Positions 1 to 8,534 of a stretch of 16,244 bases of DNA are shown piece after piece. Both the position numbers and the translations under genes were made by a program. The DNA lies in assembly GCA_945871455.1 (NCBI GenBank), contig CAMBXJ010000037.1:1-16244 (forward strand). Reading direction: 5' to 3'. The notes beneath the pieces were generated by a model that was given only the letters and a program-made list of their open reading frames with translations, was not told the DNA's origin and searched no databases. The stretch is from Asaia bogorensis. Its GTDB lineage: Bacteria > Pseudomonadota > Alphaproteobacteria > Acetobacterales > Acetobacteraceae. The first letter of the stretch is position 1. Every line of letters starts with the position of its first letter.

Positions 1-67
1 TGACCCGCCAACCCGCCGCCTGCCGTCGAAGTGCGGGTTGGCGGGTCAAGCCCGGCAATGACGGTGA
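1..67. repeat. Palindromic intergenic repeat, cut by the window start
   Basis: Bases 1-16 (TGACCCGCCAACCCGC) are the exact reverse complement of bases 33-48, with a 16-base spacer. The right arm continues into AGCCCGGCAATGACGGTGA at 49-67. That end matches the right arm of the repeat at 15083-15166 apart from one base (CCCGG against CTCGG), so both belong to one dispersed family. The outer part of the left arm lies outside the window. It sits downstream of the RND pump gene and could act as an mRNA 3' hairpin, but no T-tract is seen. Confidence 0.8.
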
Positions 68-201
68 GGGGACGCCCGCGGGTCGATGGTCAGGTCAGTT
101 GGTATGAACCTTCTACGGCCTGTCGCGGTTTCAGCCAAACGCTAACACAGGTCAGGACCGGATACCGCACGCCGCCGCTCCGGCGTCGCTGACCGAGGAT
201 G

Positions 202-3200
202 TCACGTCGCCGGATGATCGGTCGGCGCACGCGTGTGCTTCGGCTTCGGTGCGCCTCGGACCCGTTCGCGCAATGCCTGGAACGTGACGTATAACAGGGG
301 GATGGCGAAAATGCCGATGAAGGACGCCGCGATCATACCGCCGAACACCGGCGTGCCGACATCGCGGCGCGCCAGTTGGGACGGCCCTTCCGCGATGACC
401 AGGGGCAGCAGCCCCAGGATGAACGCGAACGAGGTCATCATCACCGGCCGGAACCGCAGCCTGGCCCCTTCTGTCGCCGCCTCCAGCAATGGCACCCCGT
501 CCTCCCGGCGCGCCTTGGCGAACTCGACGATCAGGATACCGTTCTTGGCGGCCAGGCCGATCAGCACGACCATGCCGATCTGCGCATAAAGGTCCAAGGT
601 CAAACCGGCCATGACCATGCCGATATAGGCCCCCAGCACACCCACCGACACCGACAGCAGGACCGGCACCGGGATCGTCCAGCTTTCATAAAGGGCAACC
701 AGGAACAGGTAGGCGAACAGCACCGCGAAGGCCAGGATGATGGCGGTCTTGCCCTCGGCCCGCTTCTCCTGGAACGACACATCGGTCCACAGGCCGCGGT
801 ATCCGGTCGGCAAGGTCGCCGCCGCGATCTGGTCCATCGCCGCCAGGGACTGGCCCGAAGACACGCCGGGCGCGGGGGATCCCTGGATGGTGACCGCCAA
901 TCGGTTGTTGTAGCGAATCAGCGCCTGCGGCCCGATCACCGGACGCACTTCCACCAGGCTGCGCAACGGGATCATCTTGCCGTCCTCGCTGCGGACATTG
1001 ATGCGGTAGATATCATCGACCGAGCGGCGGTCGTCGGCCTCGGCCTGCACCTGCACCTGCCAGGAACGACCGAACAGGTTCATGTCGTTGACATAGAAGC
1101 CGCCCAGGGACGCCTGCAACGCCTGGAACACCGCCGCCAGATCGACTTTCAGGATCTGCGCCTTGTCGCGGTCGATATCGAGATAGATGGATGGTGTCGT
1201 CGCCGAGAACGTGCTGAACACGCCGGCCAGGCGCGGGTCCTGGTTCGCCGCCACCAGCAGCCCGCGCAGCACCTGCGCCAGGGTCTGCGCGGTGCCGCCT
1301 CCCGAATCCTGCAGCACATAGCTGAAGCCGCCACCGCTCCCCAGACCAATGATCGGCGGCGGCGCAAGCGGAATCGCGAACCCGCCGCGAACCGCCTTCA
1401 GTTTGTCCGCCAGGCTGGCAATCACCGCATCCGCCGACTGAGTCTTGTCGCGTTCCGAAAACGGCTTCAAGGAAACGATCAGGAAGGCCGCATTGGGCTG
1501 TGAGTAGTTGTCGATGAAGTTCAAGCCGATGGTGGACGACTGATTGGCGACCGCGGGTTCCGACTTGACGATATCCTCCACCTGACGAACGACATCGGTT
1601 GTGCGGCCGATCGAGGCCCCATCAGGCAACTGCACGACCACGAAAAAAGCGCCCTGATCGTCCTCCGGCAGGAAGCCGGTCGGCGTGATGTTGCCCAGGC
1701 TCCAGATGCCGCCCATGGATACCGCGACCATGGCCATCCCGATCAGCGCGAACCGCACCATGCGGGCAACGACCGCGCCATAGGCGTCCCTCACCCGGTC
1801 GATGGCGCGCATGACCACGCCGATCGGGCCGCGTCGAGGCCCATGATGCGGTCGCAGCAGCAGCGCGCACAACGCCGGCGACAGGGTCAAGGCGTTGATC
1901 GCCGACAGCAGCATCGACACGGCGACGGTGACAGCGAACTGACGAAACAACTCCCCGGAAATGCCCGGGATGAACGCGATCGGCACGAACACCGACAGCA
2001 ACACCAGGGTAATGGCGATGATCGGCGCGAAGATCTGTCCCATCGCCCGCTTCGTCGCCTCCGCCGGCGACAGTTCGGGATGCTCCTCCATCACCTGTTC
2101 CACCGCCTCGACCACGACGATCGCGTCATCCACGACGATGCCGATCGCCAGCACGATGGCCAGCAGAGAGACTGTGTTGGCCGAATAGCCGATGGCGTTC
2201 AGCACGACGAACGTGCCGATCAGGCTGACCGGCACCGCGATCGTCGGGATCAGGGTGGCGCGGAAATTGCCCAGGAACAGGTAGACGACCAGGACGACCA
2301 GGACGAAGGCCTCGATCAGGGTCTTCTGCACCTCGTGGATCGTTGCGCTGACAAAGGTGGTCGGGTCATACGTGACCTTCCAGGCCAGATCGTCCGGGAA
2401 GTTCCGGGCCGCATCCGCCATCAGCGTCTTCACGGCCCCCAGGGCATCCAGGGCGTTGGCGCCGGGCGACTGGTAGATCGCGATCAGCGCCGCCGGTGCG
2501 CCATTCAGCCGCGTCGCGCGGTCGAGATTCGCGGCCCCCAGTTCCAGGCGGGCGATATCGCCGAGCCGGAGGACCGATCCGTCCTGGTTGGTGCGAATGG
2601 CGATTTTTTCGAATTCGGCGACCGAGGTCAGTCGCCCCTTGGTCTGGATATTCAGTTGCAACTGTTGGTCGTCGGGCATCGGCCGGGCGCCGATCCGGCC
2701 CACGGCGGCCTGCATGTTCTGCGACTGGATCGCCTTGATGACGTCGGCGGACGTCAGACCCAGGCCGGTCAGGCGGTCGGTGCGCACCCAGGCACGCATC
2801 GCATAATCCTGCGGCCCGAACAGGGCCGCATCGCCGATCCCGGGCGTGCTTCTGATCTCATCGACCAGGTTGATCGTGGCGTAGTTGGAAATGAACAATT
2901 CATCGTAGGACTGCTTCGGCGAATACAACGCCACCACCCCCAGCAGCGCGGAGGATTGCTTTTTCACTTGCAAGCCCTGCTTGCGCACGTCCTCCGGCAG
3001 CTTCGACAGCGCCACCTGCACCCGGTTGTTGACGTTGACGGTGTTGATGTCGGGATTGGTGCCAAGCTCAAACGACACCCGCAGCGAGTAGCTGCCGTCG
3101 TTGCCGCTGACGCTTTTCATATACATCATCTTGTCGACGCCGACGATCTGGCTTTCGATCGGCTGCGCGATGGTGGCTTCGACCACGGCGGCGGACGCGC

Positions 3201-3354
3201 CGGGATACATCGTGGTGACGGACACCTGCGGCGGCACGATGTCCGGGTATTGCGCGATCGGGATCGACAGCAGCGACAACAACCCGGCGATGGTGGTGAA
3301 GATCGCAATGACGCTCGCCAGCCGCGGCCGGTCGATGAAGATGGCTGAAAACAC
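202..3354 (-). CDS. RND multidrug efflux inner-membrane transporter (HAE1/AcrB family)
   Basis: This is a proton-driven inner-membrane pump that would export drugs or other hydrophobic compounds through a tripartite complex. The product is 1050 residues, the usual AcrB/MexB length. The N-terminus ([12 protein letters not shown]) is typical, followed by the periplasmic porter region at about residues 35-340 and a second porter half after TM7. The proton-relay Asp pair is at D409-D410 ([10 protein letters not shown]) in TM4, and the relay Lys is in [15 protein letters not shown] near residue 945, so the pump looks functional. I chose the GTG at 3354: it lies four bases after the adaptor stop, has GGAG about 8 bases upstream, and gives the family N-terminus. 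The frame stays open 37 codons further upstream, but that stretch overlaps the adaptor gene and looks unlike this family. The gene is co-transcribed with the adaptor upstream. The exact substrate cannot be told. Confidence 0.96.
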   Translation of the reverse strand: MFSAIFIDRPRLASVIAIFTTIAGLLSLLSIPIAQYPDIVPPQVSVTTMYPGASAAVVEATIAQPIESQIVGVDKMMYMKSVSGNDGSYSLRVSFELGTNPDINTVNVNNRVQVALSKLPEDVRKQGLQVKKQSSALLGVVALYSPKQSYDELFISNYATINLVDEIRSTPGIGDAALFGPQDYAMRAWVRTDRLTGLGLTSADVIKAIQSQNMQAAVGRIGARPMPDDQQLQLNIQTKGRLTSVAEFEKIAIRTNQDGSVLRLGDIARLELGAANLDRATRLNGAPAALIAIYQSPGANALDALGAVKTLMADAARNFPDDLAWKVTYDPTTFVSATIHEVQKTLIEAFVLVVLVVYLFLGNFRATLIPTIAVPVSLIGTFVVLNAIGYSANTVSLLAIVLAIGIVVDDAIVVVEAVEQVMEEHPELSPAEATKRAMGQIFAPIIAITLVLLSVFVPIAFIPGISGELFRQFAVTVAVSMLLSAINALTLSPALCALLLRPHHGPRRGPIGVVMRAIDRVRDAYGAVVARMVRFALIGMAMVAVSMGGIWSLGNITPTGFLPEDDQGAFFVVVQLPDGASIGRTTDVVRQVEDIVKSEPAVANQSSTIGLNFIDNYSQPNAAFLIVSLKPFSERDKTQSADAVIASLADKLKAVRGGFAIPLAPPPIIGLGSGGGFSYVLQDSGGGTAQTLAQVLRGLLVAANQDPRLAGVFSTFSATTPSIYLDIDRDKAQILKVDLAAVFQALQASLGGFYVNDMNLFGRSWQVQVQAEADDRRSVDDIYRINVRSEDGKMIPLRSLVEVRPVIGPQALIRYNNRLAVTIQGSPAPGVSSGQSLAAMDQIAAATLPTGYRGLWTDVSFQEKRAEGKTAIILAFAVLFAYLFLVALYESWTIPVPVLLSVSVGVLGAYIGMVMAGLTLDLYAQIGMVVLIGLAAKNGILIVEFAKARREDGVPLLEAATEGARLRFRPVMMTSFAFILGLLPLVIAEGPSQLARRDVGTPVFGGMIAASFIGIFAIPLLYVTFQALRERVRGAPKPKHTRAPTDHPAT

Positions 3355-3358
3355 GGGG

Positions 3359-4477
3359 TCAGCTCCGATTCGGCGGCGGGATCGGGCTCGCGAGCACCGG
3401 GGTGCCTGGACGCAGGGTCTGCATGCCCTGCACGACCACCTGCTCGCCGCCTTGCAAACCCTCATCCACGATCATGTAGGCGCCGGATTCTCCACCCAGC
3501 TTCACCCGCCGGACCGCTGCCTTGCCGTCGACGACGACGAACACATAGGTCCCTTGCTGATCGACGATCAGCGCGGACTGCGGCACGAGGACCTTCGCCT
3601 CCGGCTTGGCGTCTTCCACCGACACCCGCACCAGTTGCCCGTCAATCAGCACCCCGCGCGGATTGGCGATCGTGGCCCGCACCAGCACGGTATCGGTCGA
3701 GCGATCCACCGCGACATCGACGAAATCGATCCGCCCGACCTGATCATAGGCCGAACCGTCGGAAAAGCGGATCTGCACCCGCATGGCCGCCGAGACCGCC
3801 TGCCCCTTCGCCTTGCGAAGTTCCTCGGTGCCCAGATTGAGCAGCTCCCGCTGGCTGACCGGGAACGTCACATGCATCGGTTCCCGGCTGACGATCACGG
3901 CCAGTGGGCCGGCGTCAGGGCCGACGACGTTGCCGCGCGTCAATTTGGACCGCCCGATCTCGCCGCCGATCGGCGCCATGATCTCGGTGTAGCCGAGGTT
4001 GATCTGGGCCGTCTTCAGATTGGCATCGGCGGTCACCACGTCGCCCTGAGCGCTTTTTTCGGCAGCAACCCGTTCATCCAGCGTGGCACGCGCGGCGGCA
4101 CTGGTCTTGACCAGTTCCTCGGTCCGCTCCCGCTGGGCGGTCGCATTGACGTAGCGGGCCTGTGCCTGCAAGAGCGAGCCGCGGGCGTCCTGCACGGCGG
4201 CCTGGAAGCTCTCCGGCTCGATCCGATAGAGCACGGCCTTTTCTTTGATCTCGTCGCCTTCCTTGAACAGCACCTCTTGCAGGAAGCCGGTCACGCGGGC
4301 ACGAAGTTCGACCCGCTCGATCGCCTCCACCCTCCCCACGAACTCCGTCTTCTGCGCCACCGCTCGGCGTTCCGCGACCACCGTTCCGACCGATGCGGCG
4401 GGCTTCGGCTGGGCCGCGACCGGAAGCGGCTGGGCGGTGGTTGCGAGCAGCAGGGCGGCAAGGATCGGCAGGCGCAT
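3359..4477 (-). CDS. RND efflux periplasmic adaptor (membrane fusion protein, AcrA/HlyD type)
   Basis: This is the periplasmic adaptor that links the RND pump to an outer-membrane channel. The product is 372 residues. Residues 1-22 form a Sec signal peptide ([16 protein letters not shown], then PVAA|Q). There is no Cys near the cleavage site, so unlike AcrA it is probably not a lipoprotein. The first lipoyl half is near residues 55-88 ([16 protein letters not shown]), an Ala/Gln/Glu-rich alpha-helical hairpin at 92-160, and the second lipoyl half at 161-195 ([20 protein letters not shown]). Beta-barrel and membrane-proximal domains follow. The ATG at 4477 is preceded by GGAG at a good distance. 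The TGA stop is four bases before the pump start. No TolC/OprM-type channel gene or TetR-type regulator is in the window, so the channel must be encoded elsewhere. Confidence 0.95.
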   Translation of the reverse strand: MRLPILAALLLATTAQPLPVAAQPKPAASVGTVVAERRAVAQKTEFVGRVEAIERVELRARVTGFLQEVLFKEGDEIKEKAVLYRIEPESFQAAVQDARGSLLQAQARYVNATAQRERTEELVKTSAAARATLDERVAAEKSAQGDVVTADANLKTAQINLGYTEIMAPIGGEIGRSKLTRGNVVGPDAGPLAVIVSREPMHVTFPVSQRELLNLGTEELRKAKGQAVSAAMRVQIRFSDGSAYDQVGRIDFVDVAVDRSTDTVLVRATIANPRGVLIDGQLVRVSVEDAKPEAKVLVPQSALIVDQQGTYVFVVVDGKAAVRRVKLGGESGAYMIVDEGLQGGEQVVVQGMQTLRPGTPVLASPIPPPNRS

Positions 4478-4704
4478 CGTGTTTCTCCACCTTGGGCTCC
4501 TGATGGAGCCGCTTTCATGAGCCGAGCGGCGAGCGAATCTGGCGTGCGACGGCGCGTTCTGTCGGCCATCGCCAAGTCAGTATCGCCCAGGGCAGGCTGT
4601 CAACAAGCGATAATTTGGCGGCCAATCGGGACGTTGGCGCGCGACGTGCGAACGGGTCGCGGGCCGGTTGGCAGACCCCTGACGGAGTTCGCACATCACA
4701 AGCA
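4478..4704 (-). promoter_or_regulatory. Upstream region of the efflux operon
   Basis: This non-coding stretch precedes the adaptor gene and should hold the operon promoter. A perfect -35 hexamer TTGACA is read on the minus strand at 4603-4598, but no convincing -10 box lies 16-18 bases downstream. The closest, GATACT, is too near. A short palindrome TTGGC-G-GCCAA at 4614-4624 lies just upstream and might be a repressor operator. Both are weak signals read by eye. Confidence 0.3.
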
Positions 4705-4825
4705 GGAGAAAATTCTCCCCATCCCCTTGCGGGAGGGGGCAGGGGGGAGGGGTATTTCGCACTGACATCGCGCAAAACCCCTCCCCCCAACCCCCTCCCG
4801 CAAGGGGATGGGAAGAATGTTCTCC
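4705..4825. repeat. Large inverted repeat with 48-base arms
   Basis: The arms are 4705-4752 and 4778-4825, with four mismatches by my count and a 25-base spacer. The core is CCATCCCCTTGCGGGAGGGGG on the left and its complement on the right. The transcript of either strand would fold into a very stable hairpin. It lies between the starts of the efflux operon and the 3' end of the acetyltransferase gene, where it may end or stabilise the acetyltransferase mRNA. It looks like a dispersed palindromic repeat rather than a simple terminator, since no T-run follows. No second copy is in the window. Confidence 0.85.
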
Positions 4826-4845
4826 TTCCGCCCCTGGCGCCGGGA

Positions 4846-5535
4846 TCACGCCGGTGGGGTAGCCGCCCTGATCTCGGCTAGCCCCCGGCGAGCGGTCCCG
4901 TCCGGATCGAAATTGGCCGGGTCCAGCCAGGCCAACAACGCGTCGCGGCACCGTGGCCATTCGTCATCGATGATGCTGTACCAATCGGTGTCGCGCTGGC
5001 GTCCCTTGGTGACCATGTGCTTGCGGTGCTGACCCTCATAGGTGAATCCCAACCGCGCCGCCGCCCGTTTGGACGGTGCGTTCAGGGCATTGCACTTCCA
5101 GACCAATCGCCGGTATCCCAGGTCGTCGGCGGCGAGCTTCAGCATCAGGTAGATCGCCTCGGTCGCCGCCTTGGTGCGCTGCATGCGCGGCGCGAACCAG
5201 ATACTGCCCAGCTCGATCGAGGCATTCTTCGGCTGAATATCCATCAGCGCCAGCCAACCGGTTACCACACCCGTCGCCACCGGACGCACCGCCCAGGCCA
5301 TCGGATCGTGGTGGGAAGCAAAATCCGCGACATGGCGGGTCATCGCATCCTCCGACGCGAACGGCCCGACGCCGAGATACGCCCAACTGTCATCCGCACC
5401 CTGCGCCGCATGCCAGAGTTCCGGCGCGTGACGCCGGTGCAGCGGTTCCAGGACCACATTATGTCCACGAATCGGAATCCGAGCCGGGAGGGTGCGCGGG
5501 GTACTGTCGACCTCGGGGCCGATGGGCGGGGGCAT
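4846..5535 (-). CDS. GNAT family N-acetyltransferase (RimJ/RimL-like)
   Basis: This enzyme would transfer an acetyl group from acetyl-CoA to an amine on a protein or small molecule; the acceptor is unknown. The product is 229 residues. The fold is recognised from IPIRGHNVVLEPL at residues 20-32 (first strand), SIELGSIWFAP at 106-116, the acetyl-CoA loop region MQRTKAATEAIYLML at 118-132, and the C-terminal signature WKCNALNAPSKRAAARLGF at 146-164, which is common in Acetyltransf_3 proteins. The acyl-CoA loop is degenerate relative to the usual Q-x-x-G-x-G/A. The ATG at 5535 has GGAG seven bases upstream. The gene is divergent from the glycan locus, with 152 bases between the two starts. It could modify a sugar precursor, but nothing in the sequence requires this. 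Confidence 0.88.
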   Translation of the reverse strand: MPPPIGPEVDSTPRTLPARIPIRGHNVVLEPLHRRHAPELWHAAQGADDSWAYLGVGPFASEDAMTRHVADFASHHDPMAWAVRPVATGVVTGWLALMDIQPKNASIELGSIWFAPRMQRTKAATEAIYLMLKLAADDLGYRRLVWKCNALNAPSKRAAARLGFTYEGQHRKHMVTKGRQRDTDWYSIIDDEWPRCRDALLAWLDPANFDPDGTARRGLAEIRAATPPA

Positions 5536-5687
5536 GGCGGTCTCCTGCGTGACGGGCCCAGGGTGGGTGATCGCGATGGGAGGCAGGTCCCACCGGCGTC
5601 AACGCCAGGGTGGCGCCGGGTTGCGGGGGGAGCAAGCTTCGGTGTTGTGTGCGGCGACCGAAACCCAGACCGAACGGATCGACCGAC
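5536..5687. promoter_or_regulatory. Divergent intergenic region, acetyltransferase / GtrA
   Basis: These 152 bases separate two divergent starts and must hold promoters for both genes, or be transcribed through from elsewhere. I see no clear -35/-10 pair, no long palindrome and no riboswitch motif. The GtrA start at 5688 has only a weak Shine-Dalgarno (GGA about 12 bases upstream). Confidence 0.35.
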
Positions 5688-6143
5688 ATGGAACCAATCC
5701 TGCGCCGGCTCGTCTGGCTGCTGCCCGGTCGGTGGCGGGCCATGGCCACGGATGCGCGCATCCGCATGCTCAGCGAGTTCGCGATGTTTTGCACGGTCGG
5801 CCTGTTCGGCCTGATCCTGGATACGGCAACGGTTTACGGGCTGCGGGGCATGATGGGCCTCTATGCGGCCGGGGTGGTTGCTTATGTCGTCGCCGCGACC
5901 GGCAACTGGGTTCTGAACCGAGTTTGGACCTTTCGCGGCCAGGGAGGCGGTCCCGCCCACCGACAATGGGCGCGCTTCATCGCGGCCAATTCCGTGGGAT
6001 TTGTCCTGAACCGCGGCACCTACGCCATCCTGATCACCTGGTGGCCGGTGGCGGCCAGGGAACCCGTGATCGCCATCGTCGCCGGTTCGATCATGGGCAT
6101 GGCGGTGAATTTCTATCTGTCGCGCCGGATGGTGTTTCGCTGA
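5688..6143 (+). CDS. GtrA family membrane protein (probable lipid-linked sugar flippase)
   Basis: GtrA-type proteins are small inner-membrane proteins thought to flip undecaprenyl-phosphate-linked sugars to the periplasm. The product is 151 residues with four hydrophobic segments, at about 30-50, 57-75, 96-119 and 124-143. The family signatures are present: NWVLNRVWTFR at residues 73-83 after TM2, and NFYLSRRMVF at the C-terminus. The frame is open 26 codons further upstream (from 5610), but that part is Arg/Cys-rich and unlike the family, so I place the start at the ATG at 5688. It leads the plus-strand glycan genes, but 249 bases separate it from the next one, so it may have its own transcript. 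A GtrB-like partner lies two genes downstream at 7326. Confidence 0.9.
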   Translation: MEPILRRLVWLLPGRWRAMATDARIRMLSEFAMFCTVGLFGLILDTATVYGLRGMMGLYAAGVVAYVVAATGNWVLNRVWTFRGQGGGPAHRQWARFIAANSVGFVLNRGTYAILITWWPVAAREPVIAIVAGSIMGMAVNFYLSRRMVFR

Positions 6144-6175
6144 AGGACCGATGCCGCCCGATCGGACCCGACAAC

Positions 6176-6205
6176 CGCGGCGACCGCCCGGCCTGTCGGT
6201 CCGCG
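6176..6205 (+). terminator. Possible hairpin after the GtrA gene
   Basis: CGCGG at 6176-6180 pairs with CCGCG at 6201-6205, and ACCG at 6183-6186 pairs with CGGT at 6197-6200, giving a bulged GC-rich stem 33 bases after the stop. No T-run follows, so it is at best a weak or Rho-assisted terminator. Confidence 0.25.
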
Positions 6206-6392
6206 CGGATTCGACCAACCAAACCCGGATCATCCCCGCATACAGTTAGATATTGTTCGTTGTGTGTTCGCTCCCCGGCGTCGATTTCACGAAAAATCAC
6301 GCGCCAGAAATGCGGACGCATGCCGCGTTAACCCCTCGCTCAGCACCTACGGGTTGTGATGGTGGCCTCACGTCACCTCACCCGGCCAAACC
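6206..6392 (+). promoter_or_regulatory. Upstream region of the glycosyltransferase operon
   Basis: This gap includes a stretch less GC-rich than its surroundings at about 6235-6305 (TACAGTTAGATATTGTTCG, then ACGAAAAATCACG) and probably holds the promoter of the three-gene operon starting at 6393. No consensus box pair could be fixed by eye. A GTTAAC sits at 6329-6334. No clear Shine-Dalgarno precedes the ATG at 6393. Confidence 0.35.
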
Positions 6393-7313
6393 ATGCTCGA
6401 TGTCCAACCCAGAGCCCTTGACCGCCCGCCCGCGCCTGCCGGCGATGTCGTCTTCGCGCCCTCCGCCCTGGCATCCGCCGCCCCTGGTTTATCTTCGGCC
6501 GGGCAGCCATCGATCGCCACGGAGGCCCTTCCCGCGTCCCATCCCATGTCGTTGGCAACCCGCGCGACCGCCGGTCCCGGCAGATCCGGCGGTGATGCAA
6601 TTTCCCGCCACAATAAGCGCCACACCCCCTGGATACCCCCCCGCTCGATCCAACGCTCGGCCCGGGACGCCGTACCCTGGGCGCTTGCGTATCGGTCCCC
6701 GCTCGCCGGGTTTCCGGGTGTCGTCAAGCGCGGTCTCGATATCCTGATCGCAACAGCCGGCCTTATCGTCGGCGCCTTCCCGATGCTGGCGATCGCGCTG
6801 CTGATCCGCCTCGACAGCCCCGGTGCGCCGTTGTTCCGCCAGACCCGGATCGGGCTGAACGGCACACGCTTCGCCATGTGGAAATTCCGCACCATGCACC
6901 ACGACGCCTGCCACGAGCCCGGCTTCCGCCAGGCAACCCGGCAGGATCCACGCATCACGCGGTTCGGCGCCTGGCTGCGGCGCACATCGCTCGACGAATT
7001 GCCGCAATTGCTGAACGTCCTGACCGGAGACATGTCGATGGTCGGGCCGCGTCCACACGCACCCGGCACCCGCGCCGGCCGTCGCCTGTTCGAGGATGTC
7101 ACCCACCGCTATGCCGCCCGCCATCAGATCCGGCCGGGCATGACCGGGTTGGCCCAGATCCGCGGTTGGCGCGGGGAAACCGATACAGAGGAAAAACTCC
7201 TGCTCCGGATCGAAAGCGATCTGGAATATATCGCGAACTGGTCACTGGCGCTGGATTTGCAGATCATCTGGCGGACGGCTTGGTGCCTGCTCCGCATGCG
7301 CAACGCTTACTGA
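6393..7313 (+). CDS. Sugar transferase: small (monotopic) phosphoglycosyl transferase initiating glycan synthesis
   Basis: This enzyme would transfer a sugar-1-phosphate from a nucleotide sugar to undecaprenyl phosphate at the inner membrane, the first step of exopolysaccharide or O-antigen assembly. The product is 306 residues and carries a Bac_transf domain from about residue 110. A single hydrophobic re-entrant segment is at 112-139, after VVKRGLD. The motif FRQTRIGLNGTRFAMWKFRTM is at 148-168, the catalytic Asp-Glu dyad at D201-E202 (SLDELPQLLNVL), then GDMSMVGPRP at 212-221 and PGMTGLAQIRGWRGET. The four-helix N-terminal domain of WbaP/WcaJ enzymes is absent, so it belongs to the small PglC/PssY-like class. 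Residues 1-108 are Pro/Ala-rich and probably disordered; the ATG at 6546 is an alternative start. The next gene starts 13 bases after the stop. Confidence 0.92.
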   Translation: MLDVQPRALDRPPAPAGDVVFAPSALASAAPGLSSAGQPSIATEALPASHPMSLATRATAGPGRSGGDAISRHNKRHTPWIPPRSIQRSARDAVPWALAYRSPLAGFPGVVKRGLDILIATAGLIVGAFPMLAIALLIRLDSPGAPLFRQTRIGLNGTRFAMWKFRTMHHDACHEPGFRQATRQDPRITRFGAWLRRTSLDELPQLLNVLTGDMSMVGPRPHAPGTRAGRRLFEDVTHRYAARHQIRPGMTGLAQIRGWRGETDTEEKLLLRIESDLEYIANWSLALDLQIIWRTAWCLLRMRNAY

Positions 7314-7325
7314 TCGGACCAGACC

Positions 7326-8534
7326 ATGTCGCAAACCACGGTGTCCGACGCCATCGAGAAGCTCGCCGCCGCCGCCGCGCTGCCCAGCACCGCGCCTGGC
7401 TGGCTTGCCGATGCGCGTCCGGAAATAATCGGGCCGGAGGGTCGCGGGCCGGACGCGCTCCGGCGAGACAATGGCAAGCGAAACGAGGGCACCCCGCCAA
7501 ACGGGCATATTGCAGATGGGCATATTGCAGACGGGAGTATTGTGGACGGGCGTATTGCGAACGGACACATTGTTGAAACCCCCCGGCAACCCAGACTCGA
7601 TTACAGAATCGCTGTACTGATTCCTTGCTTCAACGAGGAAGCCGCGATCGCCAAAGTGGTCACGGATTTCCGCACAGCGCTGCCGGACGCGACGGTCTAT
7701 GTTTACGACAACAACTCCACGGATCGCACGGCCTTGCACGCACGCGCGGCGGGGGCCGCGGTGCGCCACGAAACCTTGCAGGGCAAGGGCCACGTGGTAC
7801 GGCGGATGTTCGCCGACATCGATGCCGATGCCTATATCCTGGTGGACGGCGACGACACCTACGACGCGGCGGCGTCACCAACGATGCTGCGGGTGATGCT
7901 CGACCGCCAGCTCGATATGGTCAGCGCCTCACGCGGGTCGCACCAGACCGACGCCTATCGGTTCGGCCATCGCTTCGGCAACGTCCTGCTGACAGGCATC
8001 GTGCGTGGCGTGTTCGGACGCGGCATCAGCGACCTGCTGTCGGGCTATCGGGTCTTCAGCCGCCGCTTCGTGAAGTCCTTCCCCGCCCTGGCCGCCGGGT
8101 TCGAAACGGAAGCCGAGTTCACCATCCACGCCTTGGCCCTGAACATGCCGATGCAAGAGGTGCGCACCGCCTATCGCGGACGGGCCGCGGGATCCAGTTC
8201 CAAGCTGAACACCATCTCCGACGGCCTGCGCATCCTGCGCGCGATCCTGACCTTGGTCGAGCAGGAACGCCCCCTGCCCGTGTTCGGGCTGCTGGCCGTG
8301 TTGATGACGGGTACCGGCGTGGCACTTGGCACGCCGGTGATCGTGGAATTCCTGAACGCTGGCCTGGTGCCGCGTCTACCAACCGCGCTCCTGGCCACCG
8401 GGTTGGTCCTGATGGGGGCCTTATCGCTCGGGTGCGGGCTGGTGCTGGACGCCGTGGCCCGCGGACGCAAGGAAATGAAGCGGCTGGCCTATCTGGCCAT
8501 CCCCGCGACGCAACGGAGCGGCGAATGCAACTGA
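7326..8534 (+). CDS. GT2 glycosyltransferase, DPM1/GtrB-like, with C-terminal membrane helices and a repeat-bearing N-terminus
   Basis: This enzyme probably makes an undecaprenyl-phosphate sugar, as GtrB and DPM1 family members do. The product is 402 residues. The GT-A domain runs from about residue 93 (YRIAVLIPCFNEEAAIAKV), with VYVYDNNSTDRT at 124-135 and the metal-binding DGDD at 174-177. The acceptor-side region is DLLSGYRVFSRRFVKSFP at 236-253, FETEAEF at 259-265 and GSSSKLNTISDG at 289-300. Two hydrophobic helices at about 318-340 and 352-376 match the GtrB layout. Residues 1-90 are extra relative to that layout and low-complexity; residues 59-83 are five pentapeptide units encoded by 15-bp tandem repeats. 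The start at 7326 lacks a strong Shine-Dalgarno. The last 10 bases overlap the next gene. With the GtrA gene upstream it suggests a GtrAB-type pair. Confidence 0.88.
   Translation: MSQTTVSDAIEKLAAAAALPSTAPGWLADARPEIIGPEGRGPDALRRDNGKRNEGTPPNGHIADGHIADGSIVDGRIANGHIVETPRQPRLDYRIAVLIPCFNEEAAIAKVVTDFRTALPDATVYVYDNNSTDRTALHARAAGAAVRHETLQGKGHVVRRMFADIDADAYILVDGDDTYDAAASPTMLRVMLDRQLDMVSASRGSHQTDAYRFGHRFGNVLLTGIVRGVFGRGISDLLSGYRVFSRRFVKSFPALAAGFETEAEFTIHALALNMPMQEVRTAYRGRAAGSSSKLNTISDGLRILRAILTLVEQERPLPVFGLLAVLMTGTGVALGTPVIVEFLNAGLVPRLPTALLATGLVLMGALSLGCGLVLDAVARGRKEMKRLAYLAIPATQRSGECN
7501..7575 (+). repeat. Five 15-bp tandem repeats inside the GT2 gene
   Basis: Five contiguous units of exactly 15 bp begin at 7501, 7516, 7531, 7546 and 7561. 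The first two are ACGGGCATATTGCAG and ATGGGCATATTGCAG; later units diverge at two to five positions. They encode [N/D]-G-[H/S/R]-I-[A/V] five times (residues 59-83). The unit length is a multiple of three, so copy-number change would keep the reading frame. The repeat lies before the catalytic domain. Confidence 0.93.

Noticed and set aside
1843..3348. Long plus-strand open frame (501 codons) opposite the RND pump gene
   Set aside because: It is very rich in Arg, Gln, His and Asp with no domain, and lies fully antisense to a clearly conserved gene. It is a by-product of high GC content.
4598..4603. TTGACA as a firm sigma-70 promoter of the efflux operon
   Set aside because: The -35 match is perfect, but no acceptable -10 box lies at the right distance, so it is kept only as a weak candidate.
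3101..4765. Plus-strand open frame (554 codons) opposite the adaptor gene
   Set aside because: Low-complexity composition, runs into the inverted repeat at 4705, and antisense to a conserved gene.
5340..6233. Minus-strand open frame across the acetyltransferase 5' end and the GtrA gene
   Set aside because: Arg/Pro/His-rich, antisense to GtrA, and overlaps the acetyltransferase gene in another frame.
7501..7575. Tandem repeat read as a CRISPR array or as a pentapeptide-repeat (A(D/N)LXX) domain
   Set aside because: There are no spacers, so it is not CRISPR. The units have Gly where the pentapeptide family has Leu or Phe, and five units are too few for that fold.
7625..8524. Long in-frame upstream extension of the second GT2 gene
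   Set aside because: It lies inside the first GT2 gene in another frame and has no GT2 features. The ATG at 8525 has a good Shine-Dalgarno and gives the family N-terminus.
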